Shown here: piece by piece, positions 1-6,066 of the stretch | How the letters are laid out: the number at the start of each line of letters is the position of its first letter | Numbering within the stretch: the first letter of the stretch is position 1 | Assembly: GCA_001577185.1 (NCBI GenBank) | Contig: LSCM01000049.1 | Coordinates: 1 to 7,570 of the forward strand | Direction: 5' to 3' | Source of the DNA: Cloacimonetes bacterium TCS62 | GTDB lineage: Bacteria > Cloacimonadota > Cloacimonadia > Cloacimonadales > TCS61 | DNA: 7,570 nucleotides | Notes under the pieces: model-generated | Told to the model about the DNA's origin: nothing | Database searches by the model: none | The model's input: only the letters and a program-made list of their open reading frames with translations | Made by a program: the position numbers and the translations under genes

Positions 1-672
1 CTAATGGAAATTTCTGAAATTTTCGCTGATATTGAAAATCTATATGTGGCTGATGGACATCATCGTTCAGCTTCTGGAACAATCGTAGGTCAAAGAAAAA
101 AAGAGAAAAATCCTAATCATACTGGTAGGGAAGAATACAATTATTTTCTTTCTGTTATCTTTCCTCATGATCAGCTTTACATCATGGATTACAACCGAGT
201 TGTAAAAGACATGAATGGATTATCTACATCAGAATTCTTAGATAAAATCGAGGAAAAATTTGAGGTAGAAAGCTATTCAACTAGTGACTCCTACCATCCA
301 GAAGGTCTTCACTATTTTGGTATGTATCTCGATGGCAATTGGTATAAATTGAAAGCTAAGAAAGATAGTTTCTCCAACAATGATCCTGTAGAGTCTTTAG
401 ATGTGTCAATTTTAATGAAAAACTTACTCTCCCCCATATTAGGAATTGGTGATCCCCGCAAAGATGAAAGAATAGATTTTGTAGGTGGAATTCGAGGTTT
501 GAAGGAATTATCTCGTAGAGTTGATGAAGGTGAAGCTGTTGCCTTTTCAATGTACCCCACTTCAATCGAGCAGTTAATGAAAATCGCAGATGCTGATAAA
601 GTCATGCCTCCCAAATCAACTTGGTTCGAACCAAAACTCAGATCGGGTGTTATAACTCATCTTTTAGATTGA
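1..672 (+). CDS. DUF1015 family protein, C-terminal part (5' end outside window)
   Basis: The reading frame is open from the first base, so this is the C-terminal half (about 223 residues) of a longer protein; DUF1015 (COG4198) proteins are usually around 400 residues or more. Two family hallmarks are visible: the LYVADGHHRSAS segment (bases about 40-75), matching the conserved ADGHHR signature, and the C-terminal MPPKSTWFEPKLRSG block (bases 604-648). The ATG at base 4 is an internal Met, not the start. There is no signal peptide or membrane segment in the visible part, so it is probably cytosolic. The family has no established biochemical role; the conserved Asp-Gly-His-His-Arg cluster suggests an enzyme, but that is inference. 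It ends in TGA, 108 nt before rimO. Family assignment is firm; function is unknown. Confidence 0.88.
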   Translation, partial: LMEISEIFADIENLYVADGHHRSASGTIVGQRKKEKNPNHTGREEYNYFLSVIFPHDQLYIMDYNRVVKDMNGLSTSEFLDKIEEKFEVESYSTSDSYHPEGLHYFGMYLDGNWYKLKAKKDSFSNNDPVESLDVSILMKNLLSPILGIGDPRKDERIDFVGGIRGLKELSRRVDEGEAVAFSMYPTSIEQLMKIADADKVMPPKSTWFEPKLRSGVITHLLD

Positions 673-689
673 TCTGTTAAAAATAATTA

Positions 690-740
690 AATTTCTATTT
701 TCTTATTCCAAAATTGTTGTAATAATTTAGAATAGAAATT
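690..740. repeat. AT-rich inverted repeat between DUF1015 gene and rimO
   Basis: AATTTCTATT at 690-699 is matched perfectly by its reverse complement AATAGAAATT at 731-740. In RNA the stem could extend by a U-G pair and a U-A pair (700-701 with 729-730), giving about 12 pairs around a 27-nt loop. A nested AAATT (711-715)/AATTT (724-728) pair lies inside the loop. The stem is nearly all A/T and is not followed by a T-run, so it does not look like an intrinsic terminator. Its right arm runs into a candidate -35 element for rimO. It could be an operator, a weak hairpin, or chance in AT-rich DNA. Confidence 0.4.
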
Positions 741-768
741 GATCGAAATGTAAAACATGAATTATGAT
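739..768 (+). promoter_or_regulatory. candidate sigma70-type promoter of rimO-trpS
   Basis: TTGATC (739-744, four of six matches to TTGACA) is followed after 18 nt by TATGAT (763-768, five of six matches to TATAAT). Transcription would start near 774-776, only about 5-7 nt before the rimO ATG. This would give a nearly leaderless mRNA, which agrees with the absence of a Shine-Dalgarno sequence there. The call rests on consensus matching in AT-rich DNA and is tentative. Confidence 0.35.
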
Positions 769-780
769 ACTAACTGAATT

Positions 781-2058
781 ATGCCAAAATACACAATAAT
801 TAGTTTAGGGTGTTCTAAAAATCTTGTAGATAGCGAACGATTTTCCTATATTATTGATCAAACCGATTTTCAAATGACATCCAAGCCAGAAGAAGCTGAT
901 GTAATAATAATTAATACATGCGGATTCATCCTTGATGCAAAAGAAGAATCGTTAGATGTTATTCTGGAAGCTCTGGAGTTAAAAAAGAAGTATAAAAATA
1001 AAAAGGTTATTGTAACGGGTTGTCTTATTGAACGATACAAAACTGAGATCCAGAGAAGTATCCCAGAGATTGACGAGATTGTTGATTTGAAGGATTTTGA
1101 CCATTTTGCTAATATCTTCAATATACAGAAGTCTAATGAAAGAAAATTACTCACACCTGCTCATTATGCATACTTACGCATTAGTGACGGATGTAACAAT
1201 AATTGTAGTTATTGCGTGATCCCACAGATTCGTGGTAAATTAAAAAGCGTACCCATTCCACAACTAGTGAAGGAGGCACGTAAGCTAGCAGAAATAGGAG
1301 TAAAAGAATTAATAATCACAGCACAAGATACAGCAGCCTATGGTATGGATCTATACACTGAGAATAAAATCTCTCAATTATTAGAAAAATTACATGAGAT
1401 AGATAAAATTCAGTGGATCAGAATATTGTACCTTCATCCAGCCCATATTTCTGAAGATATCATTAATACTATTTCTAAACTTCCTAAGATCTGTAAATAC
1501 TTTGAAATACCAATACAACACATTAATAATGAAATTTTAGAAAGTATGAATCGAAAAGTTTCAAAAGTTGATATATCCTCAATAGTTTCAAAAATACGAA
1601 GCAAAATACCTGAAGCTGTTATTAGAACTACACTAATTACTGGATACCCGAGTGAAACAGAGAAGAAATTCCAAGAATTAAAACAATTTATTAGTAACAT
1701 TAAATTCGAAAGACTTGGAGTATTCCCATATTCTCCAGAAGAAGGTTCGAAATCTGTGACGCTACCCGATCAAGTTCCTAAAGAAACAGCAGAAAGACGA
1801 CAAGGAACATTACTAAATATTCAACAAGAAATATCTTCTGAATTTCTAGCTTCAATGATAGGAAAGAAAATCAAAGTTATCATTGACCGTTATAGCAAAC
1901 ATGATAGTTATAAATACGAAGCAAGAAGTTATTTTGATGCACCTGATATCGATGGTCTAGTATTTATCTCGTCAGGTGAAGTTGCAATTGGAGATATAGT
2001 CACCGTTGAAATCATAGATAGTATGGAATTCAACCTTATCGGAGAACTAGAAACTTAG
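781..2058 (+). CDS. rimO: Ribosomal protein S12 methylthiotransferase RimO
   Basis: RimO is a cytosolic radical-SAM enzyme carrying two 4Fe-4S clusters; it adds a methylthio group to the beta-carbon of a conserved aspartate of ribosomal protein S12. The three domains appear in order. The N-terminal MTTase domain has cysteines 11 (in LGCSKNLVDSE), 47 (NTCGF) and 81 (TGCL) for the auxiliary cluster. The radical-SAM core has CNNNCSYC at C138, C142 and C145. A C-terminal TRAM domain spans about residues 355-423. The LGCSKN N-terminus and the IPQIRGK continuation favour RimO over its tRNA-modifying relatives MiaB and MtaB. The 425-residue length is normal. The start is fixed: an in-frame TGA lies at 775-777 and the family N-terminus begins here. 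Unusually for this window, no Shine-Dalgarno precedes it. trpS follows after 24 nt, probably in the same transcript. Confidence 0.95.
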   Translation: MPKYTIISLGCSKNLVDSERFSYIIDQTDFQMTSKPEEADVIIINTCGFILDAKEESLDVILEALELKKKYKNKKVIVTGCLIERYKTEIQRSIPEIDEIVDLKDFDHFANIFNIQKSNERKLLTPAHYAYLRISDGCNNNCSYCVIPQIRGKLKSVPIPQLVKEARKLAEIGVKELIITAQDTAAYGMDLYTENKISQLLEKLHEIDKIQWIRILYLHPAHISEDIINTISKLPKICKYFEIPIQHINNEILESMNRKVSKVDISSIVSKIRSKIPEAVIRTTLITGYPSETEKKFQELKQFISNIKFERLGVFPYSPEEGSKSVTLPDQVPKETAERRQGTLLNIQQEISSEFLASMIGKKIKVIIDRYSKHDSYKYEARSYFDAPDIDGLVFISSGEVAIGDIVTVEIIDSMEFNLIGELET

Positions 2059-2071
2059 TTTATTATTACAT

Positions 2072-2077
2072 AAGGAG
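2072..2077 (+). promoter_or_regulatory. ribosome binding site of trpS
   Basis: AAGGAG with 5 nt before the ATG at 2083. This is the clearest reference site in the window: the Cache gene has the same 5-nt spacing, and applying it to secG and the acyltransferase decides between their tandem ATGs. Confidence 0.85.
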
Positions 2078-2082
2078 AGAAG

Positions 2083-3084
2083 ATGAAAAATAAGATCGCA
2101 TTAACTGGTATAAAGCCAACTGGGCTTCCGCATATTGGAAATTACTTTGGAGCAATAAAACCAGCAATTGAGTTAACACAAAAGTATGATGCACGATATT
2201 TTATTGCAGATTATCATGCATTGAATTCAATTAGAGATCCCAAAAAGATCAAGGAAATGACTTATGAAGTAGCAGCCTCTTGGTTAGCTTGTGGTTTAGA
2301 TCCTCAAAAAGCTTTAGTTTATCGTCAATCTCAAGTTCCTCAAACATTTGACCTTACATCCATCTTAATGGCATTTACACCAAAGGGTCTGATGAATCGA
2401 GCTCATGCTTACAAAGCTAAACTTGCAAAAAATAGTGAACTTAACAGAGATCCTGATGATGGTGTGAATATGGGCTTATTCTCATATCCTGTTCTAATGG
2501 CGGCAGATATTTTACTTTTTGATTCTGATGTAGTTCCTGTTGGCCAAGATCAAAAACAACATTTAGAGATGACGATCGATATTGCTCAATCTATCAATCA
2601 TATCTATAATAAGGAGCTTCTGAAAATACCTGAGCCGATAATACATAAAACCACGCAAACTGTCAGTGGACTAGATGGTCGGAAAATGAGTAAAAGTTAC
2701 GATAATACTATCCCACTTTTTTTAAAACCCAAAAAATTAAAAAAGCTTATTATGAAAATAGTAACAAATTCGCAGACAATTGAAGAACCTAAAGATCCTG
2801 ATACATGTAATGTGTTTGCCTTGTATAAATTATTTACAAATCATGCTGAGCAAGAGGAGATGAAAAAAAAATATCGAGCAGGAGGTTTAGGCTGGGGACA
2901 TGCTAAAACTGCACTATTCGAAAAAATGAATGAAAAATTAGCCCCATTTAGAGAAAATTACTCTAAAATAATAACCGATAAAGAATATATTGATAAAATT
3001 TTAGATGAAGGTTCAAAGAAAGCTCGAGAAATTGCATCAAAGAAAATGAAAATGCTAAAGCAAAATATTGGTGTAGGTTTTTAG
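2083..3084 (+). CDS. trpS: Tryptophanyl-tRNA synthetase
   Basis: Class I aminoacyl-tRNA synthetase that activates tryptophan with ATP and charges tRNA-Trp in the cytosol. The Rossmann-fold signatures are intact: GIKPTG at residues 9-14 leading into the HIGH-like PHIGN at 16-20, the PVGQDQKQH segment before the second half of the catalytic domain, and a perfect KMSKS loop at residues 201-205. The 333-residue length is typical of bacterial TrpRS, with a helical C-terminal anticodon-binding part. The segments GLMNRAHAYKA and DPDDGVNMGLFSYP give it more insertion sequence than the short Bacillus-type enzyme, suggesting another bacterial TrpRS subfamily (inference). It sits 24 nt after rimO with a strong ribosome binding site. 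No T-box or trp leader can fit in that gap, so any control must come from the upstream promoter. Confidence 0.96.
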   Translation: MKNKIALTGIKPTGLPHIGNYFGAIKPAIELTQKYDARYFIADYHALNSIRDPKKIKEMTYEVAASWLACGLDPQKALVYRQSQVPQTFDLTSILMAFTPKGLMNRAHAYKAKLAKNSELNRDPDDGVNMGLFSYPVLMAADILLFDSDVVPVGQDQKQHLEMTIDIAQSINHIYNKELLKIPEPIIHKTTQTVSGLDGRKMSKSYDNTIPLFLKPKKLKKLIMKIVTNSQTIEEPKDPDTCNVFALYKLFTNHAEQEEMKKKYRAGGLGWGHAKTALFEKMNEKLAPFRENYSKIITDKEYIDKILDEGSKKAREIASKKMKMLKQNIGVGF

Positions 3085-3117
3085 CTTAGCAATGAATATT
3101 CTATTACTAATTTTGGG

Positions 3118-3144
3118 TTGACACTGGTAATCAAATAATAAATC
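3118..3144 (+). promoter_or_regulatory. possible promoter upstream of secG
   Basis: A perfect TTGACA (3118-3123) lies in the 88-nt gap between trpS and secG. The best downstream partner is poor: TAAATC (3139-3144) at a short 15-nt spacing. secG and the tRNA may therefore have their own promoter, but read-through from rimO-trpS is equally possible because no terminator is visible in the gap. Confidence 0.28.
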
Positions 3145-3162
3145 TGTCCTTCACTAAAAGAT

Positions 3163-3167
3163 AGGAG
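3163..3167 (+). promoter_or_regulatory. ribosome binding site deciding the secG start
   Basis: AGGAG lies before two tandem ATG codons (3170 and 3173). The gap is 2 nt to the first and 5 nt to the second. The 5-nt spacing matches trpS and the Cache gene, so the second ATG is the better start. Confidence 0.7.
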
Positions 3168-3172
3168 TTATG

Positions 3173-3526
3173 ATGTTTACTTTTTTAATGATAATACATG
3201 TAATAATTTCGGTTGCTTTGATAATTGTTATCTTAGCTCAATCGAGTAAAGGTGGTGCATTGCAAGGTTTAGCAGGTGGTGCAGCATCTAACGTTTTAGG
3301 TTCTCAAGGAGCTTCAAAATTTTTAAAAAATGCTACCCAAATTTTAGCTGTACTCTTTATGATAAATTGTGTATTACTTGCTGTAAAAGTCAATCCCAGC
3401 AGTAAAACAAAATCTTCAAAAGCTATTGAGACAATGAAGAAAGAAAAGTCTAAAGAAACAACAAATGAAGATTTACCGGAACTTCCCTCAACAACTAAGC
3501 CAGCAGATAAGCCGGTAGAAGAATAA
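3173..3526 (+). CDS. secG: Protein-export translocase subunit SecG
   Basis: SecG is the small non-essential subunit of the SecYEG channel in the inner membrane and assists SecA-driven export. The protein has the family plan: a first hydrophobic helix (about residues 2-21), the conserved cytoplasmic loop with QSSKGGALQGLAGGAASNVLGS, and a second helix (about 50-70). A charged, low-complexity Lys/Glu/Thr/Pro tail of about 45 residues follows, longer than in minimal SecG proteins. The ATG at 3173 is preferred over the one at 3170 from ribosome-binding-site spacing, giving 117 residues. The tRNA-Leu gene begins 7 nt after the stop, so the two are very likely one transcript; this secG/tRNA-Leu order is also found in Escherichia coli and relatives. 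Confidence 0.93.
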   Translation: MFTFLMIIHVIISVALIIVILAQSSKGGALQGLAGGAASNVLGSQGASKFLKNATQILAVLFMINCVLLAVKVNPSSKTKSSKAIETMKKEKSKETTNEDLPELPSTTKPADKPVEE

Positions 3527-3533
3527 TATAATC

Positions 3534-3622
3534 GCAGAAGTGGTGGAATTGGCAGACACGCAAGACTAAGGATCTTGTGCCCTTTTTTGGGTGTGCGGGT
3601 TCAAATCCCGCCTTCTGCACCA
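3534..3622 (+). tRNA. tRNA-Leu with anticodon AAG, CCA encoded
   Basis: A complete class II tRNA with an 86-nt body plus encoded CCA (3620-3622). The acceptor stem GCAGAAG (3534-3540) pairs fully with CTTCTGC (3612-3618), with discriminator A3619 as leucyl-tRNA synthetase needs. The D stem is GTG (3543-3545)/CAC (3557-3559), with the loop GG at 3551-3552. The anticodon stem is CAAGA (3561-3565)/TCTTG (3573-3577). The loop CTAAGGA places AAG at 3568-3570, after U33 and before G37. The long variable arm GCCC/GGGT has a six-T loop, and the T arm GCGGG/CCCGC has loop TTCAAAT. All stems are intact, so it looks functional. The anticodon is odd: bacteria normally use GAG here, and A34 is rare outside tRNA-Arg(ACG). 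It lies 7 nt after secG and probably shares its transcript. Confidence 0.96.
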
Positions 3623-3686
3623 TAAGTCTCCATAAACAATTTGCTTACTATAACTTTTTCCACAACAAACCACTATTAAACTAAAC

Positions 3687-3725
3687 TTGATTTTGTAATG
3701 TTATTTTGTTTCTTGACAAAATCAA
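3687..3725. repeat. perfect 10-bp inverted repeat upstream of the Cache gene
   Basis: TTGATTTTGT (3687-3696) and ACAAAATCAA (3716-3725) are exact reverse complements separated by 19 nt. The arms are centred 29 bp apart, close to three helical turns. The right arm contains the last three bases of the TTGACA -35 hexamer, the usual place for a repressor site. There is no G/C-rich stem and no T-run, so a terminator for the upstream tRNA is unlikely. An operator role is inference. Confidence 0.45.
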
Positions 3726-3739
3726 AATCAGATAGTAAT
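3713..3739 (+). promoter_or_regulatory. candidate promoter of the Cache-domain gene
   Basis: A perfect -35 hexamer TTGACA (3713-3718) is followed at a 15-nt spacing by AGTAAT (3734-3739, four of six matches to TATAAT). Transcription from about 3746 would give a leader of roughly 20 nt carrying the AAAGGAG ribosome binding site (3754-3760) 5 nt before the ATG. The preceding transcription unit ends with a tRNA, so a separate promoter is expected here. The -10 is imperfect and its position uncertain. Confidence 0.42.
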
Positions 3740-3765
3740 TGTAAACTTGGAATAAAGGAGAATTT

Positions 3766-4320
3766 ATGAAGACAAAGATTTCTTTTATGACATTAACAAT
3801 TTTGATACTCACCACACTTAGTTTAGCAGAAAAAATTAAGCCACTTAAAAAACCTCAAAAAAATACAGTCTCTGTAGAGAACAAAACATCAGGTTCGCCA
3901 GAAGTAACAACCGGAAATTTTCAATATGGTACACCATTTCAAGCAAAGGAGTTGGTCACGAAGGCTGCTTTTTTTATGAAACATCATGATCTTAATGAAG
4001 CTTTTTCTGCATTTAGAGATAAGAGTAGTGACTATTTTGTGAAAGATCTGTATATTTTTGTTTTTGATATGGATGGGAATATGCTATGTCATGGAAAGGA
4101 CGAAGATCTTATTGGCAGAAATCTGATCGATTTAAAAGATTCTAAAGGAAAATTATTCGTAAAAGATTTCATCAATATAATGGAAAGAAAAAAAAGTGGC
4201 TGGGTAGAGTATTATTGGCGTAATTACGAAACGCAAGAAATCGAGCAAAAGTTGACTTATTTAAAGAAAATTACTAACAATATTTTTATAGGTTGCGGTG
4301 CTTATTATACTAAGCGTTAG
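3766..4320 (+). CDS. Exported stand-alone single Cache (sCache_2-like) domain protein
   Basis: The 184-residue protein starts with a Sec signal peptide: a lysine-containing start, a hydrophobic stretch to about residue 20, and likely cleavage after LSLA at residue 21. A low-complexity linker of about 35 residues follows, then one Cache domain (about residues 55-183). Conserved sCache_2 features are visible: VFDMDGNMLCHGKDEDLIGRN (98-119, key residues Asp101, Gly104 and Gly117), DLKDSKGKLFVKDF (122-135), GWVEYYW (145-151) and the closing IFIGCGAYY (173-181). Cache domains normally form the extracellular small-ligand-binding part of chemoreceptors and sensor kinases. Here no transmembrane helix, HAMP or output domain follows, so this is a free periplasmic protein, perhaps a ligand-binding partner of a separate receptor (inference). 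It has its own promoter-like region and overlaps the stop of the convergent lipoprotein gene by 4 nt. Confidence 0.85.
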   Translation: MKTKISFMTLTILILTTLSLAEKIKPLKKPQKNTVSVENKTSGSPEVTTGNFQYGTPFQAKELVTKAAFFMKHHDLNEAFSAFRDKSSDYFVKDLYIFVFDMDGNMLCHGKDEDLIGRNLIDLKDSKGKLFVKDFINIMERKKSGWVEYYWRNYETQEIEQKLTYLKKITNNIFIGCGAYYTKR

Positions 4321-4745
4321 AAACTAAAATTGTTGCCACAGATAACCCATCCATTTATAGAATTATAGAAATAGGAAATATCGCCGTATGTTTCAGGCTC
4401 TGGAAATATCTCATCATCAAGATGAAATTGAAATGATGCTATTGCTGTATCCCCATTAATTTGAATATCAATTTCCAAAAAATCTATATTTGAATAACTG
4501 TTAATCCGTGATTCCCATACTATGGTCTCACTTCCGAAATTATAAAAGGAATCATTAGCTAAGTGACTGAAGTTGTGATGGTAATTTTCCATAATACTTT
4601 CGATATCACTAAAAGTAAATGCACTCTCTATCTCATCTAATATATCTAATATCTCCATCTTTGAAATATCCTCCGACGAAGTTGTATCACTACAAGAAAT
4701 GGTAAAAAGAATTATAAATATTCCTAGAATAACTTTAAATTTCAT
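4317..4745 (-). CDS. Small predicted lipoprotein, possibly NTF2/SnoaL-like
   Basis: The 142-residue protein begins with a type II signal peptide: basic MKFK, a hydrophobic core, and a lipobox-like TISC with the cysteine to be lipidated at residue 18, followed by Ser-Asp and a Thr/Ser-rich spacer. The mature part starts with an acidic helix (about 29-57), then mixed beta segments ending in GDTAIASFQFHLD (98-110) and NGWVICGN (131-138). That layout of helices followed by a curved sheet, with a terminal GW strand, resembles SnoaL/NTF2-like secreted proteins, but I cannot assign a family with certainty and no function is claimed. Its start overlaps the end of the rRNA methyltransferase gene by 11 nt, and GGAAAG lies just before the ATG, suggesting translational coupling as the last gene of the minus-strand operon. 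Confidence 0.75.
   Translation of the reverse strand: MKFKVILGIFIILFTISCSDTTSSEDISKMEILDILDEIESAFTFSDIESIMENYHHNFSHLANDSFYNFGSETIVWESRINSYSNIDFLEIDIQINGDTAIASFQFHLDDEIFPEPETYGDISYFYNSINGWVICGNNFSF
4635..4652. repeat. 9-bp tandem duplication inside the lipoprotein gene
   Basis: ATCTAATAT occurs twice in direct succession (4635-4643 and 4644-4652). The unit is three codons long, so the duplication is in frame and encodes a repeated Ile-Leu-Asp triplet in the first helix of the lipoprotein. It is probably a small replication-slippage product that does not disturb the frame. Confidence 0.6.
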
Positions 4746-6066
4746 TTCTTTCCAAAACTACCACATTTTCAAAGTGATATGTATGGGGGAACATATCAAA
4801 AGGTTTCATTTTTTTCACTTTATATCCTTCCTGCATAAGAAGTTTTACATCACGAAACTGAGTAGTAGGATTGCAACTGATATAAATTATTTTCTTGATG
4901 AAATCAGGTAAATTTTTTGTGATTTTTCTTGCTAAGCCTTTTCTGGGAGGATCGAAAATAATAGTATTCACGCTCTCTTCAACAACAATCTTATCCAATA
5001 CGTTTTCTACATTAGAACATATAAATGTACAATTAGTAACATTATTTAATTTTGCATTATCCTTTGCATCACTTACAGCATTAGAATTATTTTCAATTCC
5101 GATAACTCTATGAACATTGTTAGCGATATTGATACTGATGGAACCAACTCCAGAATATGCATCGATAACAGTTTTCTCTTCATCCAGACATCTCTTCACA
5201 AAGTTGTATAATTGAGATGTAACTTGAGAATTTACTTGAAAAAATGAACGATAATGTAATTTATATCGCATCCCATTGATCTCATCAAAAATATGATCAC
5301 GACCAAATAGAATTTTATCTGAATCACCTAAAATAACGTTTGTAGATCGGGAATTGATATTCTGTACAACACCTACAATATTAGAAAAAGATTCATTTAA
5401 AACTCGTACTAATTGTTTCGAAAATGGGATCTTGCGATTTTTAGTAACCAAGATCACAATAATTTCACCTGTTGCAACAGAATATCGAATACCTATATGC
5501 CGCGCGTTTCCTTTACCAGTAACCTCATTATAGATTCTCATATTTGAAGCTTTTAAATAGGAAACTACTACTTTACATATCTCATCAAATAATTCTGGTT
5601 GAATCAAACAATTTTTATGCTGAATTACATTATGACTTCTCTTTTCGAACATTCCATAAACAGGATTATTATTTTGTAGTGATAGTGGATAAAAACTTTT
5701 ATTCCTATAATATTTATCCTGTTCAGGAAAGCCAATATCTTCTATAGTTGTAATTTCAATATCTCTAAATATTTCTCTAACAATTTGTTCCTGATATTCT
5801 AACTGTTTATCATATGGAATATGAAGCCAATCGCAACCTCCACAGCTTCCAAAAACTTCACAACCAGCATCATTTCTATATTTTGAAGCTTTTTTAATCT
5901 TTACTATTTTGGCAAATTTTACATTTTTTTTCTTGTGAACAACTTGCACATCGAGTATATCACCAGGAGTACTTTGGGGTACAAAGATAGGAGTATAATC
6001 TGAAAAACCCAGTCCATAGCCTTGATAGACTATTTTCTTTATTTTCAGATCACTTATCAATTTCAT
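4735..6066 (-). CDS. rlmD: 23S rRNA (uracil-C5)-methyltransferase, RlmD/RumA family
   Basis: SAM-dependent methyltransferase that makes 5-methyluridine in 23S rRNA, acting in the cytosol. An N-terminal TRAM domain (about residues 1-58) is followed by the four cysteines of a 4Fe-4S cluster at 69, 75, 78 and 153, close to the spacing in Escherichia coli RlmD. The SAM-binding fold starts with IDAYSGVGSISINIA (301-315); FFQVNS (275-280) and FDPPRKGL (371-378) are the expected motifs. The nucleophilic cysteine is C398 in YISCNP and the likely catalytic base is E433 in the C-terminal HFENVVVLE. At 443 residues it is full length. The RlmD, RlmC, RlmCD and TrmA branches differ in target base; the exact target cannot be read from sequence, so the symbol is a best match. 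The start overlaps the upstream glycosyltransferase gene by 17 nt and has only a weak GAAGAA-like ribosome site. Confidence 0.9.
   Translation of the reverse strand: MKLISDLKIKKIVYQGYGLGFSDYTPIFVPQSTPGDILDVQVVHKKKNVKFAKIVKIKKASKYRNDAGCEVFGSCGGCDWLHIPYDKQLEYQEQIVREIFRDIEITTIEDIGFPEQDKYYRNKSFYPLSLQNNNPVYGMFEKRSHNVIQHKNCLIQPELFDEICKVVVSYLKASNMRIYNEVTGKGNARHIGIRYSVATGEIIVILVTKNRKIPFSKQLVRVLNESFSNIVGVVQNINSRSTNVILGDSDKILFGRDHIFDEINGMRYKLHYRSFFQVNSQVTSQLYNFVKRCLDEEKTVIDAYSGVGSISINIANNVHRVIGIENNSNAVSDAKDNAKLNNVTNCTFICSNVENVLDKIVVEESVNTIIFDPPRKGLARKITKNLPDFIKKIIYISCNPTTQFRDVKLLMQEGYKVKKMKPFDMFPHTYHFENVVVLERNEI

Noticed and set aside
312..614. Minus-strand open frames (about 100 and 69 codons) opposite the DUF1015 gene
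   Set aside because: They lie inside a well-supported conserved gene, have no ribosome binding site or recognisable domain, and their composition is that of an antisense shadow.
748..766. ATG codons at 748, 757 and 764 as alternative rimO starts
   Set aside because: An in-frame TGA at 775-777 blocks any upstream in-frame start, and 781 matches the family N-terminus.
870..1154. Minus-strand open frames inside rimO (also 1434-1700)
   Set aside because: They are antisense to conserved rimO domains; the hydrophobic, Ser/Ile-rich translations are typical of the reverse of AT-rich coding DNA.
2863..2871. Run of nine A in trpS as a possible frameshift or slippage site
   Set aside because: The frame continues correctly to a normal family length and no alternative product is evident; lysine-rich AT-rich genes often carry such runs.
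3583..3588. Six-T run after a small CCC/GGG stem, resembling a terminator
   Set aside because: The T-run is the loop between CCC and GGG, not downstream of a hairpin; it is the variable arm of the tRNA-Leu.
3534..3765. tRNA 3' end as an integration (att) site of a mobile element
   Set aside because: No repeated copy of the tRNA 3' end and no integrase or mobility gene is present in the window.
4699..5747. Three short plus-strand open frames (4699-4911, 4895-5113, 5544-5747) opposite the methyltransferase and lipoprotein genes
   Set aside because: They oppose a gene with complete catalytic motifs, and no start signal or family resemblance supports them.
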